This document shows positions 24,662-35,526 of a stretch of 64,000 nt of DNA, one piece after another (positions within the stretch are counted from its first letter, which is position 1; every line of letters starts with the position of its first letter). The notes under the pieces are model-generated. The model saw only the letters and a list, made by a program, of their open reading frames with translations, ran no database searches and was not told the DNA's origin. The position numbers and the translations under genes were made by a program. Origin of the DNA: Tanytarsus gracilentus (lineage: Eukaryota; Arthropoda; Insecta; Diptera; Chironomidae); contig JAXRKN010000037.1 in assembly GCA_038502055.1 (NCBI GenBank), positions 124,001-188,000 of the forward strand, written 5' to 3'.

Positions 24662-27600
24662 CTGTTCGAATACATGTGGGAAAAATCAAAAATTATTAGC
24701 TCGGAATGAATTTAATAAATGCCATACGATTTTCATCGTTTGTATGCCATCTGAATTTAGAATTTCAATTTTAGGCACACATACACACACATACACACCT
24801 CTCGGATGAATATGCATAATCCTGATCTCCTAAACCACTGTCAGTATGTTCATGTGAAACTCGTATGCCCGCATAGTCAATTCGATTGAGATTCGATGAG
24901 TTTGCAAATTCAGCAATGCTAAGACTCGACATCATTCGATTGAGGCCATTATTCCTATCGAAATCCTGAGATGAACTATTTGTGCTGCCCGATCGTATTG
25001 AGCCGTCCTTCGTTAAGCTCTTGTCGGCCGGCAGCTGCGGCCTATTCAAGTTTAGACATAATAAAGAATTAAAATCAACTTTTTTTTGTTGCCTCTAATT
25101 TATTTTACCCTCTAATCCTATCAACTCTATCTTTATTTCCATAAGCATTTTTGTGGTGCACTTTTAATGAATTTGTGGTGTTGCCATTACGTTTGCGATT
25201 TTGTGCATTTGTTTCAACGACTGTATAAGGAATCTCTTTCAATTGATCTTCCGTCATGCCAGACGTGTCAACGAGGTCAAATTGCAAATGTTTCGTGAGT
25301 TCTGAAGACCAAATTTTAGTACTATTTCTAGAATCAGTGGGAGATCTGAACACAATAAAAAAAGAGAGAAAGAGAAGGATGTGGGAAAATATGTATAAGG
25401 TAATGTTCATGTAAATGTGACACCCAGAATGACATGGTGAGGGGAGCAAAGTGAAAATATAATTGTTTAAAAAAATTGGCAATCTCTAGCACCCTCTCAA
25501 CCACTCACTCGTGTATGATAATTTTACCTATGTTTTCTGTGTTTCTTATTGCGACTGTATGTATCTGTGGAAATATTTGACTTTGGTGCCGTATTGCTCT
25601 TTACAACAGAAGCTTGTTGCACTGTTCCCGTATTCAATTTTTCCGCTTGCTTTCTTTGCACTTCAATCCACTGTTTACCTGAATCTATCAGCTGCGGCTG
25701 CTCGCTATTGTGATTATAATCTCTCGTCTCCGTTTCCGATTGATCACGATTACGCGATCGATGTCGCCGATGCTTGCGGTGAGATCTGCCCGATCGACCG
25801 GAACCACGTGACAATTCACTTTCATTATCCGACATACGTTTGCTACGGGAACGATGTCTACGACCTGAACGTGAGTCATTAGACGATTGACTTTCAACAG
25901 AACTCGAACGATGTCGTTGACCGTTGTTTGCATTGCGAGATGAAGCGGAACGAACGGATTTTGGGCTCGACGTAATGCCAAATAAGCCACGCTGTTGACT
26001 TTTTACCCAGCCAGCACTTTTTGTACTTTTCGGTGAATCGGGCGCCGAATACTTACTGCTGCCATTGCTCTTGCTGTTATTAAATGTTGCTGGTATGCTG
26101 TGAGTCGAACGATAGATATTGTCGGCGCTTTATTGGAGGAAGAAAAATGTTGGAAATAAATATTGTGTTAAACCACAAGCAGAACAAATAAGATAAAAGA
26201 TGTGCAAAAAAAAGTTTTAAGAGATAATGTGCACGTAACATACGTGTAAGCGGGTTGAGGTACGGAAATTGATTTAGTTTCCGAGTTTCTCTTGTCTGTC
26301 TCAAAAGTTCTCTGCTGCTGCGGCTGCTGCTCATAAGTCGTGTCAAAGTTTCTTCGTATTTGCCTCCTCGAGGGTCGTCTGATAAAGTATGGCGGTGCAC
26401 GGTTAATGTTTGATGCATCCTTTGTTGTTTTGAGCTCTGTCTTTCCACTTTATATTTTTATTTATTAGATGAGAGAAGGATGGAAGAAAGTTTTATTGTG
26501 AAGTTAAACAGAGAGTTTTTTCAATTGAAATAAATAAAAGGAGGTAAAACTTTTCAAATATATTTAAATTTCCATCAAAAAGTCAAAGAAAAGCTAAATT
26601 GAAAATTGAAGAGCAAATCAAATATTTAATTTACCTGTAGCGGAAACGAGAACCTAATGAGAAAAATTCGCCAGAGGCATGAGCCGGCGAGACACGGACT
26701 AATCGGAAAAAGGCGTGATGTTCTACACAGCACTTCCACAAGTGCTTACAAGCTGTTTTTTTGGGCGTTTCAAACCCGTACGTGTTAACTTCAGTCTGTA
26801 AAAACATAATTTTCTCTCTCTTGCACATGTTTGGTAAATTAATGACGGTGTATGAAGTGGAGGCAAAAGTTGTGTTTACACCCCCGATTAATTATTTTTT
26901 AATTTTCACACTTTTATTTAAAAGTGTAAAAATTCCAGTTAATTTATGAGTCAGGTGGAAAAAACCATAAAAATTGAAATTTTTATTAAATTTTTAGATC
27001 AAACCATATAAATAAACTTAGTCGTAATTTACTCCACCATACCCGTCCAAAATTTCAAGGAACTTTATAAATTTTGGTTACACTCACAGTTTTGTCGCAG
27101 ACTCTCAACATAAAATACCGTCCTTTGAAATAGACTTTTGCTATTCGAGGCCAATAGTAATGAGCAACAGTTGTTTTATTACGGAGCACAATAATTCCAC
27201 TCGGCGTCAATCCCAGAAAATACTCGACACTATCTTCGCCCTATAATTTTTGTTTAATGTAAAAAAAAGAGAGAAGTTTAAAATTGTAGCTGCAGTAGCG
27301 AAATGATTAGTGAGTCATTAATCTTGACCACCACAATCAGGGTACAACACATTGGATTTTTTGTTAATTAACATTTATTATTGTCTCAAGCTCTATAACT
27401 CACCAGTACCGGATGAAGGTCAACACCGTACAAATCTAGCCATTTAACTTTATCCAAATAATTAAATTCCGCTTGTGCCTGACCGACGCCTTTCAATTGT
27501 TTATGAACTTCACCAATACGATGTTCAAGATCTTTTGTTTGATTTGGAACAAAACGAAATTCCGATATATATCCGTATGTATGTTTGCTCGCATCATAAT

Positions 27601-29019
27601 CACCAAGTTCAGCTGTCGAAGAGTGAGAAGAGAAAAAAATGTGTTTCAATACACCATGAGTCAGCGTTAGTCGTGTAGCTTACATTGAATAACATAAGCA
27701 CCCAATTGTGCCGCCAGATCGAAAGAAACTGGTAGTCTTCCTTGTAAAACATCTTGCTTCAATTGTAAAAAGAACTGATACCTTGTAAGCTCTTCGACAA
27801 GCTTGCAAGGATCGACAGCGTAAAATTTGACGGAGAAATAGAGCTCATAGATGTCTTTATTCTCCTTCAACTGACGTGAGAGGCGTGAATTTGCGTCGAG
27901 CCAGTGCTGTGAAATGTAGAAGATAAATTAAATAACTAACTGTCCATCATGCTTCTACAATGATCTAGTTGTTAGGATACAGTAAGTGATTAAAATTTCA
28001 ATTTTATAATTTTTAAAAAATTTTTGTTTGGTTGTGTGTAACGCTTAAAATTATTTCATTATTTTCGAGGATGGAAATGTGATAAAACCTGTGACTGTTT
28101 ATTTTAATTTTCAGCTCAATTTACATTCTAGTTTGTTATTACGAAATTTATTTTTTTCAATTTGAAGGCATTTGATTTCTGCGAGTATGCAATTGAGAAT
28201 ACAATTTATCATTCATTACTTACCGATTGTCCTTCAAGATCCACATAGCGCAAGCCAAAGTAAGAAGTCTCGAGTAAATTGAGTCGATTGAAGACAAGCT
28301 CAAGAAGTGACTCTCCCAACAATTCTTTCTGCAATATTATTAATGACAGGCGAGAAAAGGAAAAGAAAAAATTTTTATTTTATTGCGGTGGTGAAAAATT
28401 ATCATCATTGTTATTAAAATGTGCTTTCAAGCTCGCACACACACTCTTGGTGAATTGTTTGTCATCTTGTCACAGGCTGTGTGAAAAATAATAGCAACAA
28501 TAATGACAAGGAGTAGAAAAGAGAGACAAAGTGAGTGAGAGATTTACAGCCTCAAGCTGTTGCCATATAATTTTTTTTCTTTCAACAATTGTTGATGTAA
28601 AGTGTCGCACAAAAATAACATTTTACGAGTCGAAAGAGGGAGAAAAGAATCATGAAAAATTCATTGAGTTAAGAGACACATTTTGTGTTGCTCAAGTACA
28701 TACTGCCATTAATATTCAGCTTGAGCTAAAAGTTCAGACACTCGGAAAAGGGAAACGTTCAATCGAGATCGATGTGTGTGGCAATTTAATAGAAAATTCA
28801 AGCGAAGAGAATTATTATAATTTAATAAAAAAAATGAGAAATATAAGGCGTAGGTTCTCACCTGAATCTCGTAAATGAAATCGCTATCATCGAGAAAAAT
28901 AATTCGCACAGAAATTGTCTTCGACGATCGACATAAGCAATACATAGTGTTGCTTTTTTTTCTTCAAAACCACCGCACGGCGTCTACTAAGATATCGACT
29001 TTAATTGCTGCTGAGGCGT
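23659..29019 (-). CDS. EPB41L4A: EPB41L4A (band 4.1-like protein 4A / NBL4) ortholog, complete coding gene of 11 coding exons
   Basis: FERM-domain cytoskeletal adaptor of the band 4.1 superfamily; relatives link membrane proteins to cortical actin in epithelia. Coding exons (minus order): 28945-28862, 28328-28224, 27906-27684, 27612-27404, 27240-27088, 26795-26635, 26447-26244, 26127-25528, 25345-25109, 25041-24799, 24661-23659. All junctions have GT/AG ends and matching phases; the total is 3222 nt, 1073 residues plus stop. The FERM domain fills residues ~1-310 (motifs YFGLRYVD, CKLVEELTRYQFFLQLKQDV, GDYDASKH, LGLTPSGI, CKHLWKCCVEHHAFFRL), followed by a FERM-adjacent segment starting at RYSGKTELK. 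Residues ~380-580 are Arg/Ser-rich. The motif LVDTSGMTEDQLKEIPYT (~600) and the 'QW-EVQRKQAE' stretch resemble the vertebrate EPB41L4A tail as I remember it, which separates it from yurt/EPB41L5 and FRMD3/5. The protein ends in ETLL, a possible class I PDZ ligand. An in-frame TGA lies just upstream of the chosen ATG. The 5' UTR is spliced (acceptor at 29020). Confidence 0.94.
24776..24798 (-). repeat. GT-rich microsatellite at the exon 10 splice donor
   Basis: On the minus strand a (GT)n/ATGT tract begins at the donor itself, so the intron starts GTGTGTATGTGTGTG. Length variation here could change splicing. Confidence 0.75.
24799..25041 (-). CDS. EPB41L4A: EPB41L4A coding exon 10
   Basis: Residues ~659-740: GPQLPADKSLTKDGSIRSG and a Ser/Asn-rich part, then RVSHEHTDSGLGDQDYAYS. 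The stretch TDSGLG looks like a beta-TrCP degron-type DSG motif; this is inference only. Donor GAGAG|GTGTGT is phase 2 and sits directly on a GU-rich dinucleotide tract, so the donor is unusual. Confidence 0.87.
25109..25345 (-). CDS. EPB41L4A: EPB41L4A coding exon 9 (conserved C-terminal motif)
   Basis: Residues ~580-659. It contains IWSSELTKHLQFDLVDTSGM followed by TEDQLKEIPYTVVET. Vertebrate EPB41L4A has a closely similar stretch (LVD-SGL-EEQLKEIPYT), which is the best evidence of orthology outside the FERM domain. Acceptor GTGTTCAG, donor AGG|GTAAAA, phase 2. The reading frame runs on into the upstream intron; the AG at 25346-25347 fixes the true exon start. Confidence 0.92.
25528..26127 (-). 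CDS. EPB41L4A: EPB41L4A coding exon 8 (Arg/Ser-rich region)
   Basis: 600 nt, phase 2/2, residues ~380-580. Ser/Arg-rich, low-complexity sequence (HRSSSVESQSSNDSRSGRR, SHRKHRRHRSRNRDQSE) is followed by the ordered stretch GKQWIEVQRKQAEKLN. The order (SR-like tract, acidic/polar stretch, QW-V-RKQ) parallels vertebrate EPB41L4A. It is probably an unstructured, phosphorylatable region. Acceptor CAATAAAG, donor CATAG|GTAAAA. Antisense ORFs here reflect the biased codons. Confidence 0.9.
26244..26447 (-). CDS. EPB41L4A: EPB41L4A coding exon 7 (FERM-adjacent segment and basic linker)
   Basis: Residues 312-380. It completes RYSGKTELK, the start of the FERM-adjacent region, and continues as a basic, Gln-rich linker (RRPSRRQIRRN, EQQPQQQR). 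Acceptor AATATAAAG (a weak pyrimidine tract), donor AC|GTATGT, phase 2. A minus-strand ORF in another frame (about 26080..26448) covers the same DNA and is a shadow: only the frame used here continues from exon 6 and into exon 8. Confidence 0.85.
26635..26795 (-). CDS. EPB41L4A: EPB41L4A coding exon 6 (FERM F3 lobe, second half)
   Basis: Residues 259-312: TEVNTYGFETPKKTACKHLW and KCCVEHHAFFRLV, ending LGSRFRY(S). CKHLWKC-VEHH-FFR is the diagnostic end of the F3 lobe in band 4.1-like 4/5 proteins. Acceptor TTTTTACAG, donor ACAG|GTAAAT, phase 2. Confidence 0.95.
27088..27240 (-). CDS. EPB41L4A: EPB41L4A coding exon 5 (FERM F3 lobe, first half)
   Basis: 51 codons, phase 0/0: GEDSVEYFLGLTPSGIIV, then a YYWPRIAKVYFKGRYF segment. 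The LGLTPSG and WPRI-K-F-K elements are the PH-like F3 lobe consensus. Acceptor AATTATAG, donor ACT|GTGAGT. It contains no long ATG-started ORF and was found by phase-consistent reading. Confidence 0.92.
27404..27612 (-). CDS. EPB41L4A: EPB41L4A coding exon 4 (FERM F2 lobe)
   Basis: Residues 138-207, including ELGDYDASKHTYGYISEF, RFVPNQTKDLEHRI and KWLDLYGVDLHPVL. The 'Y-S-E-RFVP-Q' and 'LYGVDLHPV' patterns are strong EPB41L4A matches. The upstream intron is only 71 bp. The donor is CTG|GTGAGT, phase 0. Confidence 0.94.
27684..27906 (-). CDS. EPB41L4A: EPB41L4A coding exon 3 (F1-F2 boundary)
   Basis: Residues 64-138, starting HWLDANSRLSRQLKENK and covering ELYFSVKFYAVDPCKLVEEL and the F2 signature YQFFLQLKQDVLQGRLP, then LAAQLGAYVIQ. 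The acceptor is TTTCACAG; the donor is AAT|GTAAGC, phase 1. The phase-1 T joins CT of the next exon to make the Ser before ELGDYD, as expected in this family. Confidence 0.93.
28224..28328 (-). CDS. EPB41L4A: EPB41L4A coding exon 2 (FERM F1 lobe)
   Basis: 35 codons in phase 0/0, read from KELLGESLLELVFNRLN to YFGLRYVDLEGQS. It carries the YFGLRY motif typical of FERM F1 lobes. Acceptor TTGCAG and donor TCG|GTAAGT are both strong. It is too short to be seen as an isolated ORF and was found by following the reading frame between exons 1 and 3. The flanking introns are 533 bp (upstream) and 317 bp (downstream); I see no gene in them. Confidence 0.92.
28862..29019 (-). CDS. EPB41L4A: EPB41L4A exon with start codon (coding 28862..28945) and 5' UTR (28946..29019)
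   Basis: Codes residues 1-28, starting MYCLCRSSKT and leading into the first FERM beta strand (VRIIFLDDSDFIYEIQ). The start matches the short Cys-containing N terminus of vertebrate EPB41L4A. The ATG at 28945 is chosen because an in-frame TGA lies about 20 nt upstream. The donor is CAG|GTGAGA, phase 0. Upstream, a pyrimidine-rich tract and AG at 29020-29021 form a good acceptor, so at least one non-coding 5' exon lies farther right. The plus-strand ORF across this exon is a shadow. Confidence 0.9.
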
Positions 29020-32000
29020 CTGCAAAAAAAGAGATTTAAAAATTAAGTAAGAAGGCAAAGGAAAAAAGATACAGCGAAAAAAAATATGAATAGTATAATG
29101 GGAGGTGAAGTAAGGAGAGACTATAAGAACGCGTTCTTGAAATGCTTTTTAAATAAATGATTCTGATTTTATCGAAAGTTCTATCCGGGAGTCTCATTCA
29201 TTGGCATGGAGATCTATAATGTCAGTTAGAATTAAATTTAAAAATATACATATATATATTTACAGGGATGTTCGAGGAAAAAGTTGTCAAACCAATAATT
29301 TTTGAGGATTAAAAAAATTTCGAAAGCTTTTCACTTTAAAATTATAAAAACCCTCGTGAAGAAAAAAAAATATTATCTTAAAAATTCCAACAAGGAATCG
29401 ATTTAATAATGACGCGACGACGACGAAGTCTCAAAAAACACGCAAAGGTGCAGGGAGAGAGAGATGGAGAGGAAGAAAAGCGAGCGATTTCATCTTTTTC
29501 GTATTAAAACTTAAATCCGTTCTGATGGCGCGCGAGCCAGAGTGAATTCTTAAAATGAAAAAACGCCTTCACAAAAAAGTGCTGTGTGCGATCGTACATG
29601 ATATAGGGTAAGATTAAAACGAAGAGGGTTACATAAGAAGGTAATCAAAGCAATTTTATATTCATCAATTGTGACAGTGTCAATTTTATTTTTCGAAAGA
29701 ATAAGAAATTTTTTTCATTGTTCAATCGGTTAATGCCCTCTCGAGACTTACTCACAAGCACGTCACGTACGTCGAGTGTGTGTACGGCACCTCTTCTGGG
29801 CAATTATTTTCAACAGGTTTAAATAATATTATTGTTGCTCGTGAGTGTGTATATAAATTTTGCACTTGACGTTGATAAATTATTCAAATGATGAGCCACG
29901 AGACTTTGTTGAGAGAGAAAGAGAAAATGTATGAGTTAATCAACTCAGCAGAATTTACTTAATTACGACTTTAAACTCTTGTCATCACGAAGTGCATTGT
30001 CATGTGCGTATTATACTATTTATATTGTGTCTTATATGCATTGAGGATTACGTGATCAAAAGAGAAGACGAAGAACGAATGTAGTGTGACTAATTGCTAT
30101 TTAAATTTATGCAGTGTGTATGCAACGTCGACGCTGATGTTGAAGTACAAAAGCACACACAATTTCTGAGATATACGACAACAGCGAAGACCGGAAAGGT
30201 GGTGCTTGCATATGCAGAGATTAAAAGAAATTAATACACGCAAAATAATTGTATCGAGAATGTTAAAGTGCGCTTGCACTAATTAAGATTTATGGACCTT
30301 AACGGAGAATTAAAAGCTTTTCTTATCATTTTACACGCTTTACGAACTGTTGAATAATGTCTTCCGTTGAAAATGTTCTTAACTCAGAATAACGGATATC
30401 TTAAAATTTATGCCAAAGTCAGGAAATTGGGCAAAAATTTGAGAACCTGTAAATTGATTGGCAACACTTAAAAAATTTAAAAGTGATTTTATTGTTGAAT
30501 CGTAAAGAAATTCGAAAAAAACATTTTTAAAGCGATCATTGATCAAAAGTTAACATATCATCGATAATTCATAGAAGGAAGACAGTTAATAATTTTTTAG
30601 ATCATTTCAGTCGATAAAGAAAAAATGTTGTACAACATTCTAGCTGTCAGTAATTTATCTTCGGCATCATCTATGAATATATTATTTTACAGCCCCATAT
30701 TTCCATAACTTCATTAACTCATAGCGGTGCGCTGTTTTATTCATTCTTCGCTATCTCGAGTGAATATTTATGTTGAGAAAAAATAGAAAAAAATATATTC
30801 TAAATTGGATCATCAATGAGAGAGTTAACAGTTATTTCTTTTAAAAGTCACTTCGGCTAATAAATATTATTGACTCATTTGCATAATTTGTGACACACAG
30901 GAAACAGAGATAAAAATCGGAATTTGCATAATCGAGAAAAAAATTCCCAAAGCCACTACTGTTAAGATCTTGTGAATATACGGACTTCTGAAGAGGGGTA
31001 AAGGAGAGAGATGAAGAGAAATAAAAGAAGAAGATTTATGCTCGCTAAAGTTTAGCACATCTGATATTTATACTCCGAGTGACCGAGTTTCTTTTACTAC
31101 AAAAACAGCTCTCTTTTTTTGTAATAAGAAATTAACATCTCTTTTCTCATCTCCTTCTCTCTTCATTCTTGTTCCATCCCGTGGACGTCGTCGTAATCAC
31201 ATTCAGTTCTGATGTTCGAATTTTATTAGCCTTCTCTCATTTCTTCTTTTTTCTTTTGATTCAATAACACATTAACGTATATTGGTCACGAATAATATAA
31301 GAAAAAGAATATGTTGAGAAGTGAGGCCGGGAAAGAATCTACATAATAAAACTGTCGTCGTCCGTCTCTTTTATTTTCAGCGGGTATCAAAATAACCGAA
31401 ATGATTCTCTTAAGTTGAGATGAAAATTCAGAATTGCAAACTTTTAACCTTAAAAAATTTAACTACTAAAATTATAACACCTACGATTCCGATCTCATTA
31501 ACTCGCGGTCAAAAGACCTCCTAATTCAGCATTATTTGCCTCAATGTGTTGTTCAAGATCACACTTAATACCAACTTAACATAAATTTTTCCCAAAACTA
31601 AAATAATAATTTACATAACACTCCGCTAAGAGGTTTAATAAAATACTTTTTCGCCAAAAAAACTCATGGAAATAAATTAGTGAGAAATTGGGAGCAGAAT
31701 TCTTCATTTTTGCATCACCAAGTTTTGTAATCCTCTTAAAAATTCTTAAACTTATAAAAATTAACGTAAATTATTATGTTCTGTAAAAATAAATTTTCTC
31801 CGCTGTCGAGTATAATTCTTTTAGCGTACGACAAAGTTGTTGATACATACGACATGTATGCATCGAGTGAGTTGAACGACGTCGATGATTCGATAAGCAT
31901 TAAACATGCCAAGCACCTTTCTTTTCCATCTGTTAAACTCTTTGGGTAGAAATGACCACGCTCTTATGTGTATTGGAGGTTGAATGAACTCAACAATTCA

Positions 32001-33317
32001 ACAATAACATTTCTCTAGGCTTTAACAATTTATCACAATGGAATATCGCCTCATCATCATCATCATCGACAATTCCTTCTTGCAGTTCGTTTATTATTCG
32101 TTTGTATTTGATTTATTCACTCTGGATAGGAATCTAAGAACAGCCTGATGTGAATAGAATTATACGATCGATGAATGTCGATAATTGATTATGTTTGCAG
32201 TATGCAAACTTTAAGAGAGGGTGAAGCTTTAAAATTGTTTATGATATTTTTATATTTTTCTGTGAAAAACATTTATTTTTCATTGATTAAAAAAGAGTGT
32301 CCATTCCTTGCTTGTTTGAGCTTCAGGCTAAAATCCTCAAAAACAAACGGCTTTGATTTCGAAACTTAATACACAAATAAACCGCAAATGAAGCACTCCA
32401 TTCTCGCTCTCCTTATAAGCTTTGCAATTGTTGCTAATAATAACAAATCACAATAAAATCTACTTAGAGAAGTATATCAAGTGAATGTTTTCTCAGAGTG
32501 AAGAAATTTATGATCGACCAATGAGATTATGAGCAAAAAAGAACACAATTACAGTGGAAAAAATTGTTGTCGGATCATGAAAAGCGTCAAAAGAGATATG
32601 AAAAGACAGATATAAAGAGAAAAAAGAAAAATGATTTTAAAATTATTCTATTTTTTACCCTTTCAATGAATGGAAATATTTCTTTTTAATTTCTCTCGTG
32701 TGTGAAAGTATTTTTGAAATTTTATAATTTTTCAATTAAAAAAGAGCGACTAAAAGTTAGAACGGTCATTAAATTTTAATTATGTGAAGAGATTTTTTCG
32801 CACAGTTTTTAATGTTTCTGATTAGCCCTGAAAGTTCTGACCGTTATGTTTTAAAACCATGGGTCATGTTACACGTGCTCACATCAGACTAAGAAGAAGC
32901 ACACAAGACATTTAGAAAGAAGCTTTGAGATTAAATTTAAATTTTCGAGGTTGTGTTTTGACCTCAAAACGAGAAGCTTATTAAGAATGCTAAATTTTTC
33001 TAAAATGCAAATTTAATTAAGAATATTGTGGATGGTGAACTTAATCTGACACCAGTGAGGTTTTAAGCTTAATGTTTTGTCTAATGATGCAATTTTTGGG
33101 TTTTGTCAAAAAACCCATGAAAGGCGAATTTAAAGGAGGTTTAAAACTATAAAATTTGACAAAAATTAACAAAATTAAAAAAATTTAATGATTTAAAATT
33201 AAATTTATAAAATTTCGTAAGCTTCTTATGATTTGCAATAAATTTTTAACTCAACCTTCTCAATTTATACAATGTGACTTCCAAGCTACACAAAAAAGAA
33301 TGAATCTTCGAAATTAA
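29020..33317. other. Upstream region and probable 5' UTR intron of EPB41L4A
   Basis: No coding exon seen. It must carry, or lead to, at least one upstream non-coding exon because the start-codon exon has a 3' splice acceptor. Confidence 0.55.
29756..29860 (-). promoter_or_regulatory. Candidate non-coding 5' exon/promoter of EPB41L4A
   Basis: On the minus strand a TTATATA box (about 29855) precedes a CG-rich patch (CGACGTACGTGACGTG) and the donor CTT|GTGAGTAAGT (exon end 29756), 0.74 kb upstream of the UTR acceptor at 29020. No transcript evidence; one of three candidates for the upstream exon. Confidence 0.3.
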
Positions 33318-34293
33318 TTTATTAGTTACCCTATCCAACCTCTAAAGGCATTGAAAAGGCAACTCTTACGAAATTAATTTATTCAACAATTCCTGTCAGA
33401 TCAGTCACTCCTACAGGTCTAATGGCCCAACTCAATATTCATTTAAATTTTGATATGAATTCATTTATATATTTTTTAAATAACCGAGAAAGGTGCTGAT
33501 GCTGCACTTTAGGCGGAAATTTTTGAAACATTTTAGCATTAGTCACGATTTTAAAAAGGCATTTAGAACGAACAAGTTTCCAACTCTAATTAGAGCTTAC
33601 AATGTAAGAAAATCATCTTTAGCACGTCTAATCGACTAAAATTTATTCATCTTCATTTTTTAAACTTCACTTTCAATTAAAAGCTCATAATTCTCGGCAT
33701 CTCACGTGATTAGCGAATGATGCCCAAAGTTATAGACGAAAATGATGAGAGCAATAACAACATAATAATTGCGGATTGAAATCTATATCTCATCAGCCTC
33801 TATAGAAATCTCGAGATCTCGTTACGTTTACACACTTCTCACACAAAATTATTCTCTTGTTGAGCACTTAATTTTCCTCACTCATTCAATACATTTCAGT
33901 CTAACTTGTTATTATTTTAGCGTGTAAATTGTGAAAAAAAATTGTAAAACAATCGTAAACCAGCATTGCCTTGTTCTCAAAAAAACTACTCATCACAAAT
34001 TATCTCATCAGTACGGTGAGAGTGAGTGCTGAGACCACAAAATTGAAGAGATTCGAAAAAGATTATACGGTCTAGAGTCGTGGCTTTCTTTTCTGACACA
34101 CTGAAAGTGCAAATGTTGATAAAACATAGCTCTGAGGTCTTTTTTTGTGGGTTAACAAGCAGATATGAGAGTGACATCTCTTCACTCAAAGGAATTAAAA
34201 ACTGTGCTTGAAAAAAACAGTTCTTGGAAAATGTCACATTTTGTAACAGCATTTTAACATTTTCTTTAGAGGTTGGATAGGGTAACTAATAAA
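33318..34293. mobile_element. 976-bp non-autonomous element with perfect 30-bp terminal inverted repeats
   Basis: TTTATTAGTTACCCTATCCA... (30 bp, 33318-33347) is exactly reverse-complemented at 34264-34293. The interior is AT-rich with no transposase; an 88-codon minus-strand ORF (33986..34252) has no recognisable motif. No target duplication is evident outside the 30-bp ends; if the first bases are host-derived, a TA dinucleotide target followed by GTTACCC is possible. Superfamily unassigned. Confidence 0.82.
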
Positions 34294-35526
34294 GAATTTT
34301 AATACCCGCAAAGAGATGTGAGAGATGGATTTTCCGCATGACTTCAATTTTTCAAATATCTACATCGTTATTAATGGTACAAATGTTCAATTGAAAGGAA
34401 AGCTAAAAAGTTCTTTGTGAGTTGATATATGTGGGATTTAAAAGTCAATAATGTGTTGAAAAAGATTTAATACGCGAGTGACTTTTAAGACCGTTTGATT
34501 TAGTCTACAAATAAATCCTTTGCCAGCATGAAAAAAGTTTACAAAATTTGAACTTCCCGAGGCCTCCCTCTATTTTTACTATCAATATATATCAATACGT
34601 TATTATTGAAATTTAATCAAACCGTTGTTCTCTAATCAGGCGAACATAATAATATATATACATGCAATAATCCGAGCCTAACGGGTAATTGATGTCTATT
34701 GACCATTTTATTAAAATTTAGTATCTGCTGAGTTCGAGATAAATTGAGTCCAAGAGCTAGAGAGTGAGAGACTTGTAAATTAATTCGTGCAATCAATAGA
34801 AACAAATTTATATTTTATATTTTCATGTACACACATTCATATCGAGTGAAAGTTGGGCAATATTTACGGTGGACGTCGAAATGCCGCTGCATAAAAATTA
34901 CTTAATTTTCAGAGAGTGCACGAGAAATGATAAAATAAATCAATCGAAAAATCAACACATTGCCAAAAGCGATATTAATGTCGAATATGTGGTGTTGTTA
35001 CTGTTGCTGCGCTGCAACTTGAAAGCTTTTTTTATTATCGCACTGAATGACGCCTCCAGAGAGCAACTAGCTGTCATACAATTTTTTATTCAATGAGAAA
35101 ACTTTTTTAAATAATAAAAATATATTTCAACTTGCAATAAATCGATATCGATTTCATTTCTTTTGACACCGTTTTGATTTAAATTACAAACACAAAAATC
35201 TGTGCTATGACGATGACGGCGGCAATGCCGTATAATTTTAAGATCAACATTTTTCATTCATTCATTAATGAACTCGGTGTATAAGTGGAATTTTCTATTG
35301 TTAACTATTGAAGTGATTTTTTTTATTTTTCTTTATTCACATATTTCTTTAGCGATCGCCCACTCATTTGCACAAGACACAAAAGCGACAACTTGAAGTG
35401 CTTTACGCGATCTCATATTGTAATTTAGATTTTTAATGTCTCACTTGTATGACTAAGTCTCTTAAATAATGAACGTACGTACAATGAGCGTATCGAATGA
35501 CAGAGAAATTGTGTAATATCCACTCC
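34294..35526. other. Non-coding spacer
   Basis: Between the 976-bp element and the right inverted-repeat arm. Nothing recognised; the 75-codon ORF at 34869 has no motif. Confidence 0.55.

Noticed and set aside
25511..25882. 123-codon plus-strand ORF
   Set aside because: Antisense shadow of EPB41L4A exon 8, whose codons keep the opposite strand open.
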